Positions 1-8,520 of a stretch of DNA of 64,000 nt are shown one piece after another. Below the pieces are notes generated by a model. It saw nothing but the letters and a program-made list of their open reading frames with translations, was not told where the DNA came from and did not search any database. Each line of letters starts with the position of its first letter. The stretch's first letter is position 1. This DNA is from Oscillospiraceae bacterium (GTDB lineage: Bacteria > Bacillota > Clostridia > Lachnospirales > Lachnospiraceae): positions 186,001 to 250,000 of the forward strand of contig JAETOO010000005.1 of the NCBI GenBank assembly GCA_021771715.1, in the 5' to 3' direction. Position numbers and translations under genes: made by a program.

Positions 1-1
1 C

Positions 2-793
2 GAGACGCCAGCGGACGGCAGTGCGGATGTGCAGAGTGAGACGCCTGCAGACGGCAGTGCGGACGTACAGAGTGAAACTCCGGCGGACGGCCAGCCGGTG
101 ACGCTGAATCTGGAGATGATCCCGCTGGATGAGTTTGTGCTTGCACCGGTTACATCCGAGTCGACCGCGTATGAGGTATACCAGGCCGGAATGGATGAGC
201 TGACGGTCAGCTTCGAGCGCGGGGACATCATCGCCGGCTCCGGAACTGTGTCCCTGTACAATGCGGCGGATTCCTCTCTGGTGGAGACGATCAACATGAG
301 TGATCCGAAGAAGGTGTCCATCGTGCCGCTGGACGACGAGGAGCTGCTGGATCTTGGCTGGAGCAGCGGATACAAGGCGGTCATCTCGCTCACAGAGACG
401 CTGAAGCAGGATACGACCTATTTTGTATCGCTCTCGCAGGATGCATTTGCCACGGCGGATGGGATCGGCACTTCCGAGGCGACGCCGGACAGCTACACAT
501 GGATCTTCCAGACCGCCCCGTATGGGTTCCGCATCGTGAAGCCGGAGGACGGGTTTGCGGCAGGCGGCACTGCGGCGGGAGAAATTCTGATGGATGGCAC
601 TGCGGCCGGCTATGCGTGCATTGAGAATGCGGATGCGTCGATGATCAGCTTTGACCAGACCGAGTTCTGGGCGAACGGAAGACTGAATGCGATGTTTGTA
701 CAGCCGGGCGAGACGACCTTCCAGGTGTCCTTCTACGATATCATGGGCGGAACGCTGCTGTACACCGTTAACTATACGGTAGAAGTGCGATAG
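2..793 (+). CDS. C-terminal part of a secreted Ig-like domain protein (5' end outside window)
   Basis: The reading frame is open from base 2, so the gene starts upstream of the window and about 263 residues are visible. It begins with just over two copies of a 12-residue repeat (SETPADGSADVQ; 36-nt units at 2-37 and 38-73, then a partial third), which looks like a flexible linker. The rest (ELTVSFERGDIIAGSG... through LKQDTTYFVSLS) resembles an SbsA/Big_5-type bacterial Ig-like domain, followed by a second beta-rich domain. These domains are typical of surface or secreted proteins. The signal peptide and any enzymatic domain lie outside the window, so the function is unknown. A strong terminator follows the stop. 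Confidence 0.75.
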   Translation, partial: ETPADGSADVQSETPADGSADVQSETPADGQPVTLNLEMIPLDEFVLAPVTSESTAYEVYQAGMDELTVSFERGDIIAGSGTVSLYNAADSSLVETINMSDPKKVSIVPLDDEELLDLGWSSGYKAVISLTETLKQDTTYFVSLSQDAFATADGIGTSEATPDSYTWIFQTAPYGFRIVKPEDGFAAGGTAAGEILMDGTAAGYACIENADASMISFDQTEFWANGRLNAMFVQPGETTFQVSFYDIMGGTLLYTVNYTVEVR

Positions 794-804
794 ACGATTG
801 AATG

Positions 805-854
805 AAAAACCGGATTGCTCCAGGTCAGAAGGGCTTGGGCAATCCGGTTTTTTT
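805..854 (+). terminator. Rho-independent terminator
   Basis: A 14-bp stem pairs 805-818 with 839-852 (core ACCGGATTGC/GCAATCCGGT) and runs into a T-tract ending at 854. It ends the upstream plus-strand gene. Confidence 0.9.
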
Positions 855-899
855 ATGAGGATAGTTTACGTAATATAATTATGTGAAGCAAAGGAACGC

Positions 900-1178
900 T
901 TACTCGTCCCAGCCGTCGGTGAGACGCATGATGGCTGAGATATTGCGGACAAATTCGTTTTCCCTCAGCGAAAGATCCTCGGCGTGGGAGATGGGAGGGA
1001 GGTTCCCCTCAAACTCCGTCAGCTCGACGTAGAGCCAGTCATACATCGCATGGTAGGCATTTTCAAGGCACTCATTTAAATCGTCTCCCTCGGCCTCACA
1101 GGAGGCGAGATCGGGGAAGACGGCCTTGAAGGTACCGGTTTCCGTCTGATGGATCACCGCAGGATATGCAAACGTCAT
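900..1178 (-). CDS. HicB-like antitoxin domain protein, orphan
   Basis: The 92-residue protein (MTFAYPAVIHQTETGTFKA..FPDLASCEAEGDDLNECLENA) has the partial RNase-H-like fold signature of HicB antitoxins: a YPAVI/FPDL strand pair, then a G-(D/E)-x-x-x-E-C/A-L-x-N-A helix. HicB normally neutralises the small HicA mRNA interferase and represses its own operon. No HicA-sized ORF lies on either side, since aspS begins 43 bp away and a terminator lies on the other side. The site AAGGAGAA lies 8 nt before the ATG. It is either a solitary regulator or a protein that only shares the fold. Confidence 0.75.
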   Translation of the reverse strand: MTFAYPAVIHQTETGTFKAVFPDLASCEAEGDDLNECLENAYHAMYDWLYVELTEFEGNLPPISHAEDLSLRENEFVRNISAIMRLTDGWDE

Positions 1179-1220
1179 AAAATTCTCCTTTCTGCGGCAG
1201 TGCCGTCTGTCTGGAAGCTG

Positions 1221-2987
1221 TCAGTTTTCTTCCTCTTTGAGATCCAGCTTGATATGGACGTCTGAGAGCTGCTTCGGGTCCACAGCGGACGGCGCGCCCA
1301 TCATGACATCCTGTGCCGTCTTGTTCATCGGGAACGGGATGATCTCGCGGATGCTGTCCTCACCGGCGAGCAGCATGACCATGCGGTCGACGCCCGGCGC
1401 GATTCCGGCATGCGGCGGAGCGCCGTAGCAGAACGCGTTGTACATAGCCGGGAATTTTGCCTTTACATCGTTTTCACCGAGCCCGACGAGCTCGAACGCC
1501 TTGACCATGATCTCCGGGTCATGGTTCCGGACCGCGCCGGAGGAGAGCTCTACGCCGTTGCAGACCAGGTCATACTGGTAGGCGTTGATGTCGAGCGGGT
1601 TCTGGTTCATCAGGGCATCCAATCCGCCCTGCGGCATCGAGAACGGATTGTGGCAGAACTCGAGCTCGCCGGATTCCTCGCCGATCTCGTACATCGGGAA
1701 GTCGACAATCCAGCAGAACTCGTAGCAGTCTGTCCGCATGTGTCCTTCGGCTGCAGCGCCGAGGTATTTGCGGAGGACGCCGGAGGTCTTCTGGGCCGCC
1801 TGCTTCTTGCCGGCGCACACGCCGATGAAGTCGCCCGGCTTGAGGCCAAGCGCTTCCTTGACAGCCTCGGAGCGCTCCTGGAGGAACTTCGCGATGCCGC
1901 CGGTGAGCGTGCCATTCTCGTCGACCTTGAACCAGTAGCACTTGTTGCCTGCCTGCACCTCGATATCCGCCATCATCTTGTCGATGGCCTTTCTGGTGCC
2001 CTTGTAGCCGTCGGCGACGACTGCCTTCACCACGTTTCCTTCAAACGGTCCGAAGCCGCAGTCTGCCATGCAGGCGGTCGCGTCCTGGACAGTCAGGTCG
2101 ATGCGCAGGTCCGGCTTGTCCGTGCCGTATTTTTCCATCGCGTCCTTGTAGGAGATGCGGGTAAACGGCGCCCTGGAAGCCGTGCGGTATGTGCCGAACT
2201 TCTCAAATACAGGGGGCAGTACGTCCTCGAGCACCGCGAACACGTCCTCCTGGGAGGCAAACGCCATCTCCATGTCGAGCTGATAAAACTCGCCCGGAGA
2301 GCGGTCTGCGCGTGCGTCCTCGTCGCGGAAGCACGGTGCGATCTGGAAGTAGCGGTCGAAGCCGGAGGTCATCAGCAGCTGCTTGAACTGCTGCGGAGCC
2401 TGGGGCAGCGCGTAAAATTTGCCCGGGTGGTTGCGGGAGGGGACAAGGTAGTCCCTGGCTCCCTCGGGGGAGGAGCAGGTCAGGATCGGAGTCGTGATCT
2501 CAAGGAAACCGTGCTCCATCATGCTGCGGCGCAGCTCGGCCACCACATTGCAGCGCAGGACGATCTTTTCCTTTACGGCCGGATTGCGCAGGTCGAGATA
2601 ACGGTATTTCAGGCGGGTGTTCTCATCTGCCTCCTTGGAACGGTTGATCTCGAACGGAAGTTCGTTGTAGATGCACTTGCCGAGCACCTCAATTTTTTCC
2701 GGAACGACCTCGATTTCACCGGTCGGCAGGTTTGCATTTTTGCTGGAGCGCTCGCGGACGACGCCGGAGACGGAGATCGTGGACTCTGTATTCAGTCCGG
2801 AGATCTGATCCATCATTTCCTCGGTCTCGATCACGATCTGCGTTGTCCCGTAGAAATCGCGCAGGATCAGAAAGCCGAGGTTTTTGCTTACCCTTCGTAA
2901 ATTTTCATACCAGCCGACGAGCGTGACCGTTTTGCCCGCATCGGCAAGGCGCAGCTCATTACAGGTATGAGTTCTTGACTGTGTCAT
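1221..2987 (-). CDS. aspS: Aspartate--tRNA ligase
   Basis: Class II aminoacyl-tRNA synthetase that charges tRNA-Asp in the cytoplasm. The OB-fold anticodon-binding domain occupies roughly residues 1-105. Motif 1 is near 161-169 (FLEITTPIL). Motif 2 at 215-240 reads FRDEDARADRSPGEFYQLDM. A bacterial GAD insertion follows, and motif 3 is near 528-540 (GIAPGVDRMVMLLAG). The 588-residue length is typical of bacterial AspRS. The ATG at 2987 was chosen over an in-frame ATG at 3065 because GGAAGG precedes it and the protein then begins in the OB domain. No T-box was seen upstream. The sequence alone does not say whether it also charges tRNA-Asn. Confidence 0.97.
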   Translation of the reverse strand: MTQSRTHTCNELRLADAGKTVTLVGWYENLRRVSKNLGFLILRDFYGTTQIVIETEEMMDQISGLNTESTISVSGVVRERSSKNANLPTGEIEVVPEKIEVLGKCIYNELPFEINRSKEADENTRLKYRYLDLRNPAVKEKIVLRCNVVAELRRSMMEHGFLEITTPILTCSSPEGARDYLVPSRNHPGKFYALPQAPQQFKQLLMTSGFDRYFQIAPCFRDEDARADRSPGEFYQLDMEMAFASQEDVFAVLEDVLPPVFEKFGTYRTASRAPFTRISYKDAMEKYGTDKPDLRIDLTVQDATACMADCGFGPFEGNVVKAVVADGYKGTRKAIDKMMADIEVQAGNKCYWFKVDENGTLTGGIAKFLQERSEAVKEALGLKPGDFIGVCAGKKQAAQKTSGVLRKYLGAAAEGHMRTDCYEFCWIVDFPMYEIGEESGELEFCHNPFSMPQGGLDALMNQNPLDINAYQYDLVCNGVELSSGAVRNHDPEIMVKAFELVGLGENDVKAKFPAMYNAFCYGAPPHAGIAPGVDRMVMLLAGEDSIREIIPFPMNKTAQDVMMGAPSAVDPKQLSDVHIKLDLKEEEN

Positions 2988-3065
2988 GATTTTACCTTCC
3001 TTTTTCTGGTAATTTTTCAGTTCGGGCCACATAGATCCCGGACTGTCGGCTGGAACGCTTTGCAT

Positions 3066-3557
3066 AAAAAAGCATTCATCAAATTATGTATTATACTATG
3101 TTTGAGGGGGCATTGCAAGGAAAAGACGGAGAAGAAATGGGAAAAGGACAAGCAAAAGTTACGGTTCAATGAAATCCGGACGAGAAGGTAGCAGGGCCGT
3201 CCGAAAGCTCCAAATCGCTCGTCTACAAGTTCTAAGGTCTCAAAATACCTGCGCAGCTGCCGCTGGCAACTCGAAAAATGTGCATGATGCACATTTTCCT
3301 CAGACAGAGCCAGCTAAAAATCCTGCTTGAACGCAGGATTTTTACAGTTGCTCCGGCATTCTGAGACCTAAGAACTTGTAAAGACTCGCTACAGTCGCTT
3401 ATTCAAAATCTTCAAGGTTACAGTTTCACTCTCGGCTCTGGTAACTTTTCAAGTCTTGCGTTGTATCTATCATAACAATTTAAGAAAGAAATGAAAAGGA
3501 AATTTGGAAAGAAATAAAAAAGGATAAATAATAAATATAGGAAGGAACTAGGTCAAA
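3066..3557. other. Intergenic region between divergent aspS and recombinase genes
   Basis: This 490-bp stretch holds the degenerate copy A of the structured repeat (3176-3399) and an AT-rich stretch (about 3470-3550) that probably contains the recombinase promoter. No credible gene was found. A 91-residue minus-strand ORF here is simply the translation of the repeat. Confidence 0.6.
3176..3399. repeat. Structured intergenic repeat, copy A (degenerate right end)
   Basis: It is clearly homologous to copies B (16731-16972) and C (20024-20265). It keeps the inner stem (TACAAGTTCTAAGGTCTC against GAGACCTAAGAACTTGTA), the AAAATGTGC/GCACATTTT hairpin and the AAAAATCCTGC/GCAGGATTTTT hairpin. The inner stem differs from copies B and C by compensatory changes (AAGTT/AACTT instead of CGTAC/GTACG). 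The left terminal segment is present but the matching right terminal segment is not recognisable, so the outer stem is broken. It lies between divergent genes. Confidence 0.8.
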
Positions 3558-4616
3558 ATGGAAAATCATACTTACCATGAGCAGGTCACGATTGAAAATG
3601 TACGGAAGCTGCGCGAGGTCTTGAAGACGTTGCCGCCGTTTGCGCGCGACTATTTCCGGGCGATTGAGCCGACGACCTCGGCGCGGACGCGGATTTCGTA
3701 CGCGTATGACATCCGGATCTTTTTCAATTTTCTGCTCGCGGAGAATCCATATTTTAAGAATAAGACAATGAGTGACATCACGGTGGAGGTATTGGATCAG
3801 CTGCAGGCGGTGGATATTGAGGAATATCAGGAATATCTGAAGGTTTACGATTCTGCCGAGGATGACCGGCTGCAGACGAACGGGGAACGCGGGCTGAAGA
3901 GGAAAATGTCTGCGCTGCGCAGTTTTTACGCGTATTATTATAAGAGGGAAATGATTCGGACGAATCCGACGGTGCTCGTGGACATGCCGAAGCTGCATGA
4001 CAAGGAAATCATTCGGCTGGACCCGGATGAGACGGCGGAGCTCCTGGACTATATCGAGCACGCCGGCGATCAGCTGACCGGGCAGAAAAAGGTGTACTAC
4101 GAAAAGACGCGGCTGCGCGATCTCGCGATCGTCACTCTCCTGCTCGGAACCGGAATCCGTGTCTCGGAGTGCGTCGGGTTGGATGTCGGGGACATTGACT
4201 TCAAAAACGGAGGAATCCGCGTGGTGCGCAAGGGCGGCTCGGAGATGATGGTCTATTTCGGCGAGGAGGTCGAGACGGCGCTTTTGAATTATCTCGACGT
4301 GCGCGCCGGGATCACGCCCGTGGCGGGACATGAGAATGCACTCTTCTACTCTACGCAGCGCAGGCGAATCGGCGTGCAGGCCGTCGAGAATATGGTCAAA
4401 AAATATGCGCGCGAGGTGACGACGACAAAAAAAATCACGCCGCATAAGCTGCGCAGTACGTACGGCACGACGCTCTACCAGGAGACGGGCGACATCTATC
4501 TGGTCGCGGATGTCCTGGGACACAAGGACGTGAATACGACGCGGAAGCACTATGCGGCGATGGATGATGACCGGAGGCGGCGGGCTGCCTCGGCGGTGAA
4601 GCTCAGGAAGGCCTGA
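3558..4616 (+). CDS. Tyrosine recombinase, XerS-like
   Basis: The 352-residue site-specific recombinase has an N-terminal SAM-like core-binding domain (about 1-150) and a C-terminal catalytic domain. Visible catalytic residues are the Arg in GTGIRVSEC, a Lys in VVRKGG, the H-x-x-R of HKLRSTY, the His of LGHKDVNTTRKHY, and the Tyr at the end of that motif. Domain spacing and wording resemble the single-recombinase XerS family that resolves chromosome dimers in some Firmicutes more than phage integrases, and no excisionase or phage genes adjoin. A mobile-element integrase is the alternative. Its dif or att site was not identified. Confidence 0.85.
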   Translation: MENHTYHEQVTIENVRKLREVLKTLPPFARDYFRAIEPTTSARTRISYAYDIRIFFNFLLAENPYFKNKTMSDITVEVLDQLQAVDIEEYQEYLKVYDSAEDDRLQTNGERGLKRKMSALRSFYAYYYKREMIRTNPTVLVDMPKLHDKEIIRLDPDETAELLDYIEHAGDQLTGQKKVYYEKTRLRDLAIVTLLLGTGIRVSECVGLDVGDIDFKNGGIRVVRKGGSEMMVYFGEEVETALLNYLDVRAGITPVAGHENALFYSTQRRRIGVQAVENMVKKYAREVTTTKKITPHKLRSTYGTTLYQETGDIYLVADVLGHKDVNTTRKHYAAMDDDRRRRAASAVKLRKA

Positions 4617-4704
4617 GCCCGGAATGACACAGAGTAAGTTTAGACCTTTGAGAATGTCTGAATGTACTCTGTACACAAAATTCATAAATTTTCAGTTCAA
4701 GAAA

Positions 4705-4802
4705 GAGGATGTCGCAAAATGCAGCAAATCCACAATGACTGGTATCTGTGCGATTGATCGTATACTAGTAGTGGTAGTTATCAGCAATTTTGCAACATCC
4801 TC
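4705..4802. repeat. 98-bp inverted-repeat element, MITE-like
   Basis: 16-bp inverted ends (4705-4720 GAGGATGTCGCAAAAT and 4787-4802 ATTTTGCAACATCCTC) match with one mismatch and enclose 66 bp that encode nothing. The GAGG-x-TGT-x-GCAAAAT end is reminiscent of insertion-sequence termini, from memory. No clear target duplication is visible. The stem could also act as a terminator for the sugar isomerase gene that stops 18 bp away. Confidence 0.45.
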
Positions 4803-4820
4803 TTGTCTGCGTATCAGAGA

Positions 4821-6107
4821 TCAGAGGAATTTTTTGTCCTTTACCGCAGGTGCGATGGAAAGCTCCGGTGTGCAGTACGGGATCAGAGTCGCCTGTGTCG
4901 CGTGGTACAAGTCGGATTTGCCCGGCCACACGGTGCCGATGACCTGATTGTTGCGGTCAAGCTGGTGGTACCAGGAGCCGTTGACGTGGTCGAGCACCTT
5001 CTCGTCGAGGTAGCGCATGAACGCGGCGTAGTCCTCGGCGTAGCGCTGCTTTCCGGTCACATGCCAGAGGACGGACGAGGTGTTGATCGCCTCGGCGAGT
5101 GTCCAGTGCATGCGGTCGTGGACGACCGGCTTGCCGGTCCAGTCCGTCGTGTAGACGATTCCCGGCGCGCCGTCCGCGTTCCACGCGTCCGCGATGGCCC
5201 GGCAGTACAGCTGTTCGGAGACCTCTATGTACGGAGCAGCCGCTGCGCTGACCGGGAATGAGTCGCTGCCGGAGACAGCTGTGCAGCCGGATGACGGATG
5301 CGCGGACAGCGCCCACTGTGCGATCAGGCGCGCCCATTCGATGCCGTGTCCCGGCGTCGCTCCGTACGGCTTGAACTGGTCGTCCGGCTTGTCGCGGTTG
5401 CAGTCGAGGTCTGCGATCCAGTCGCTGGAGAAGTGCTCCGGGATGCGCCATTCATTGGCGGCCGCCCAGCCTTTTACGTGGTCAATGATGCGCCCTGCGC
5501 GCACGCGGTAGGTCTCGTCTCCGGTGACGTCGGATGCCGCGAGGAATGCCTCGACGGTGTGCATGTTCGCATTCAGCCCGCGGTAGTCGTCGAGCTTCGT
5601 AAATTCTGTGTTCCAGGTATCGCAGGAAAGCCCCTCCTCTTCGTTCCAGAAGCGCTTGTCGTAGAGCGCCAGCGCCTCGTCGAGCAGCTCCTTTGCGCCC
5701 GGACGGCCTGCGAGCGTCGCGGAGGAGGCGGCGAGGATCACGAACGCGTGCGCATAGCACTGCTTGTTCGGCAGGATCTTGCCGTCCGCGGTCAGCCCTG
5801 CGTACCAGCCGCCGTGCTCCTGGTCGTGCAGCTCGTGAATCAGGCCGCGCAGTCCGGCGTCCACGAGCGCTTCGCTGTCCGGATGGCCCAGAAACATGCC
5901 GAGGCTGTACACGTGAACCATGCGGCTGGTGATCCAGGCCTCACGGCTGCGCTCCTTCCAGGGAGTACCGTCATCTCCGAGATAGTACGAGCTGCCGCCC
6001 GGAGACGGGAAATGATGTCCGAACCGGAGCAGCCCCTCTCTCACCTCTGCGAGAAACTGCCGGTTTTCCTCTGTGTCGATCTGGTAGCGTCTGTTCTGTT
6101 CCTTCAT
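4821..6107 (-). CDS. AGE/YihS-family sugar epimerase or isomerase
   Basis: The 428-residue alpha/alpha-barrel protein belongs to the N-acylglucosamine 2-epimerase superfamily, which interconverts aldoses and ketoses such as mannose/fructose, or epimerises N-acetylglucosamine. Likely catalytic histidines sit in NANMHTVEA, TPGHGIEWARL and SDLYHATQA. The W-x-H-Q-L-D and W-P-G-K-S-D-x-Y-H wording is closest to YihS-type mannose or sulfoquinovose isomerases. No sulfoglycolysis or sialate genes adjoin, so the substrate is unresolved. The ATG at 6107 is preceded by AGGAAA. An Ala/Ser-rich stretch near residue 270 (SSGCTAVSGSDSFPVSAAAA) looks like an insertion. Confidence 0.85.
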   Translation of the reverse strand: MKEQNRRYQIDTEENRQFLAEVREGLLRFGHHFPSPGGSSYYLGDDGTPWKERSREAWITSRMVHVYSLGMFLGHPDSEALVDAGLRGLIHELHDQEHGGWYAGLTADGKILPNKQCYAHAFVILAASSATLAGRPGAKELLDEALALYDKRFWNEEEGLSCDTWNTEFTKLDDYRGLNANMHTVEAFLAASDVTGDETYRVRAGRIIDHVKGWAAANEWRIPEHFSSDWIADLDCNRDKPDDQFKPYGATPGHGIEWARLIAQWALSAHPSSGCTAVSGSDSFPVSAAAAPYIEVSEQLYCRAIADAWNADGAPGIVYTTDWTGKPVVHDRMHWTLAEAINTSSVLWHVTGKQRYAEDYAAFMRYLDEKVLDHVNGSWYHQLDRNNQVIGTVWPGKSDLYHATQATLIPYCTPELSIAPAVKDKKFL

Positions 6108-6175
6108 ATGGTTTCCTATCCTTTCTTGTCCACAGGACAAATCTAAATACGCCTCACACTTCTGCCCTTCTGCAG

Positions 6176-7516
6176 TCAGTCCTGGGCGCTGTTTACGGTG
6201 GTTATACTGCGTGTCCTGCCGATCGTGTCCCTGAGCGGGCGCTCCCGCTTCTGGCGCGTGATTTCGACGAGAGAGAGCTTTGTCATGTCGACCAGGACAG
6301 TGCGGATCGGATCGCGGCTAAGCTCCTGGTCGAGAAGTGAGAGCAGCGCATCGTTGGAGGCGCGGCTCTCCATGTTGATGAAGTCGACGAGGATGATGCC
6401 GCTCAGGTTGCGCAGCCGCAGCTGGCGCGCGATCTCGACGGCGGCCTCCCGGTTGATCCGAAGGAAGGTCGCCTCCTTCTGTTTTCCGCCCTCATACTTT
6501 CCGGTATTGACGTCGATGACGGTCAGCGCCTCGGTCGGCTGGATCACGAGGTAGCCGCCGGATTTGAGCCAGACGCGCTCGCTCAGCGCCTCCTTGAGAT
6601 GGCGCTCCAGCGAATAGAGCTTTGCGAGCGGGAGCAGGCGGTCCTCGTAGCGTGTGAGCTTTGCCAGATCACCGCTCTGGTGCTGCGCGAGATAATCGTG
6701 CATGGCAGCGTAAAGTGCGGGATCGTCGGTGACGATCCGGTCGGCGTCCGTGTCGTAGAGGTCAGTCAGCCGCTTCAGGTAGGCGGGCGGCCTGCCAAGG
6801 AGGCAGGAGCCGCAGGTCCGGTACTGCGCGGTCTTCATGAGATCCAGGTACTGTGCATGCAGCCAGGCAAGGTCCTGTTCCAGCAGCTCGGGTGCAATCC
6901 CCCCGGCATTCGTGCGGATCAGCCAGCCGAATGGGCGGTCGGCGAGCCCGGCGGCCAGCCGTTCTTTTTTTGACGTATCGCTCTCTTGCGTACAGCCAGG
7001 TGGTTCAACAGATGGCTGTGTCGTAGTGGGTTCTTTGTCTGCGTCAGAGAGCTTTGCTTCGTACGCGCGCACGATCCCGAACAAGCGCTCTTTTTCTGAC
7101 TGCGGGAGCTTCGCGGACACGGAGATCCGCGGGTTGCCGGTCGTCAGCAGGGCGTACTTGCCGTGCAGGGACAGATTGGTCGTGACGGCGGGCGCTTTTG
7201 TCTTGATGCTGTCGCGGATGACCTGGACGAGCAGCTCATCTCCTGCCTGCGGATTCCTGGAGGTTCCCTTCCTGGTGTAGACGGGATTCCGGATCTCATC
7301 GAGGGCCAGGTAGCAGGTCAGACCGGGAGTGAGCTCGACGAAGGCAGCGCCGATGTTTTTTGCGATATTTTTGATTCTTCCGATATAAATGTTCTCAAGG
7401 ATGGAGTGATCCTGCTCCTCATCGCAGTGAATCTCGACTGCGCGGGATGCGTGGAGCAGGCAGGACACGATGTGTCCATCCATCTTTGTGACAAGGTAAA
7501 CGCGGTCCGTATTCAT
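6176..7516 (-). CDS. rng: Ribonuclease E/G family protein (RNase G type)
   Basis: Endoribonuclease of rRNA maturation and mRNA decay. The N-terminal S1 domain (SILENIYIGRIKNI..NIGAAFVEL) is followed by the catalytic core with the metal-binding aspartates of VIDVNTGKYEGG and ILVDFINM. At 446 residues it is short, consistent with RNase G rather than E. Residues around 160-190 (EPTTTQPSVEPPGCTQESD) are a Thr/Ser/Pro-rich insertion not expected in the family. Its ATG overlaps the stop of the upstream DUF2344 gene (ATGA), so translation is coupled. A radical-SAM pair followed by rng is a recurrent clostridial order. The rplU-rpmA genes often found next are absent here. Confidence 0.92.
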   Translation of the reverse strand: MNTDRVYLVTKMDGHIVSCLLHASRAVEIHCDEEQDHSILENIYIGRIKNIAKNIGAAFVELTPGLTCYLALDEIRNPVYTRKGTSRNPQAGDELLVQVIRDSIKTKAPAVTTNLSLHGKYALLTTGNPRISVSAKLPQSEKERLFGIVRAYEAKLSDADKEPTTTQPSVEPPGCTQESDTSKKERLAAGLADRPFGWLIRTNAGGIAPELLEQDLAWLHAQYLDLMKTAQYRTCGSCLLGRPPAYLKRLTDLYDTDADRIVTDDPALYAAMHDYLAQHQSGDLAKLTRYEDRLLPLAKLYSLERHLKEALSERVWLKSGGYLVIQPTEALTVIDVNTGKYEGGKQKEATFLRINREAAVEIARQLRLRNLSGIILVDFINMESRASNDALLSLLDQELSRDPIRTVLVDMTKLSLVEITRQKRERPLRDTIGRTRSITTVNSAQD

Positions 7517-8367
7517 GCGCGTTCCTCGCAGGTGACATCGCGTCTGTCATCGCAGTTGTCGCTATGGCCGTCGTCGCAGCTATCGTTATGTCTGTCACTG
7601 CAGTTGTCATTATTGCAGTCGTCGTGGCTGTCGTTATGGCCATCATTGCGGATGACGGCTGCCTCAACATCGTGCCCCAGCGCGCCAAGCGGAACGAGCT
7701 TTCGTTTTCCTTCTCTGCCGATATCGGCGTACAGCTCGGCGCGGTGAATCTCGTAGGAAAACGGCTCCGGGGTAATCCCGAGCGTCGCCAGGTACGTGTC
7801 CATGACGAGCTCCGGCTTCAGGTTCGCCTCGCTGCCGGCGCTCAGCTGCAGATAGACGGTGCCTGCGTTGACGTGCATGTCGTAGATCAGAGGACGGATG
7901 TCGATCTCCTTCTCCCCCTTTTTCGTCTTTTTCAGCGCGGGGATCGACTTCTGCGCCTGGAAGTGGGAGATATTCGACTGCCAGTCCAGCTTCGGCGCGT
8001 AGCCCTTGCGGAAGCGCAGCTGATAGTCGGCGGCGGCGACCAGCGTCATGGCCTTGCTCGCCTTGTCCTGCGGGATTTGCTTCCACTCCGTCACGGTGAT
8101 TCCCTCGACACCGACGCGGTTCAGGCGGTCGATGGCCTCACGGGAGGCGATCGGTGTACGGACCTCGATGTCCATGTACTCCGCGTCACTGGTCAGGCCG
8201 ACACCGAGTGGCTGTGCGAACGACATGATCATGTGCGGGCTGATGCCCTCCGAGTAGGCGATGTCGATGCCGGCGCGCCGGATTGCCTTCTGGAAGTAGC
8301 GCATGACGTCCAGGTGCCCGATAAATTTCATGATGCTGTATTTGGAAAATTTTACTCTTACGCGCAA
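7513..8367 (-). CDS. TIGR03936/DUF2344 radical-SAM-associated protein with repeat tail
   Basis: The start is a TTG at 8367, preceded by a perfect AGGAGG 7 nt away. It gives the family N-terminus (LRVRVKFSKYSIMKFIGHLD). The ATG further upstream (8433) has no such site. The 284-residue protein is a homologue of the domain that follows, or is fused to, B12-binding radical SAM proteins. Its biochemical role is not established. The last 45 or so residues are an Asp/Asn/His/Cys-rich tail built of 8-residue units (24-nt period, 7553-7648), which normal family members lack. It is coupled by a 4-nt overlap to rng. Confidence 0.88.
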   Translation of the reverse strand: MRVRVKFSKYSIMKFIGHLDVMRYFQKAIRRAGIDIAYSEGISPHMIMSFAQPLGVGLTSDAEYMDIEVRTPIASREAIDRLNRVGVEGITVTEWKQIPQDKASKAMTLVAAADYQLRFRKGYAPKLDWQSNISHFQAQKSIPALKKTKKGEKEIDIRPLIYDMHVNAGTVYLQLSAGSEANLKPELVMDTYLATLGITPEPFSYEIHRAELYADIGREGKRKLVPLGALGHDVEAAVIRNDGHNDSHDDCNNDNCSDRHNDSCDDGHSDNCDDRRDVTCEERA

Positions 8368-8520
8368 ACCGGATCCCTCCTGCTTTCCTTGGTCATCTCC
8401 TGCGGCAGCCCAGTCAAAGCCGCTGCATTCCATGCATTTTTTGTTCTGTCAGGCCAGGCTGCCTTGTTCCATATGTCTGTCCGACCGGAAAACAGGGCCA
8501 CCATGACATCTGTATGCCTG

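Noticed and set aside
1410-2900. A 496-residue plus-strand ORF opposite aspS
   Set aside because: It is an antisense shadow of a highly conserved GC-rich gene with no recognisable protein features. Similar long shadows occur opposite pheT, spoIIIAA and pgi.
3017-3292. A 91-residue minus-strand ORF resembling another at 16554-16856 (both contain VDERFGAF-RPC)
   Set aside because: The similarity comes only from the structured repeat copies A and B. The ORFs have no ribosome site, and compensatory changes in the repeat follow pairing rather than codons.
3558-4616. Recombinase considered as the integrase of the 44.7-50.4 kb island
   Set aside because: It lies 40 kb away among chromosomal genes, and nothing near it matches the 39-bp repeat.
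4821-6107. Sulfoquinovose isomerase (yihS) as a firm name
   Set aside because: Motifs fit the wider AGE/YihS family, but no sulfoglycolysis genes are nearby, so only the family is given.
7553-7648. Regularly spaced repeats considered as a CRISPR array
   Set aside because: Units are 24 nt without spacers, degenerate and in frame with a gene.
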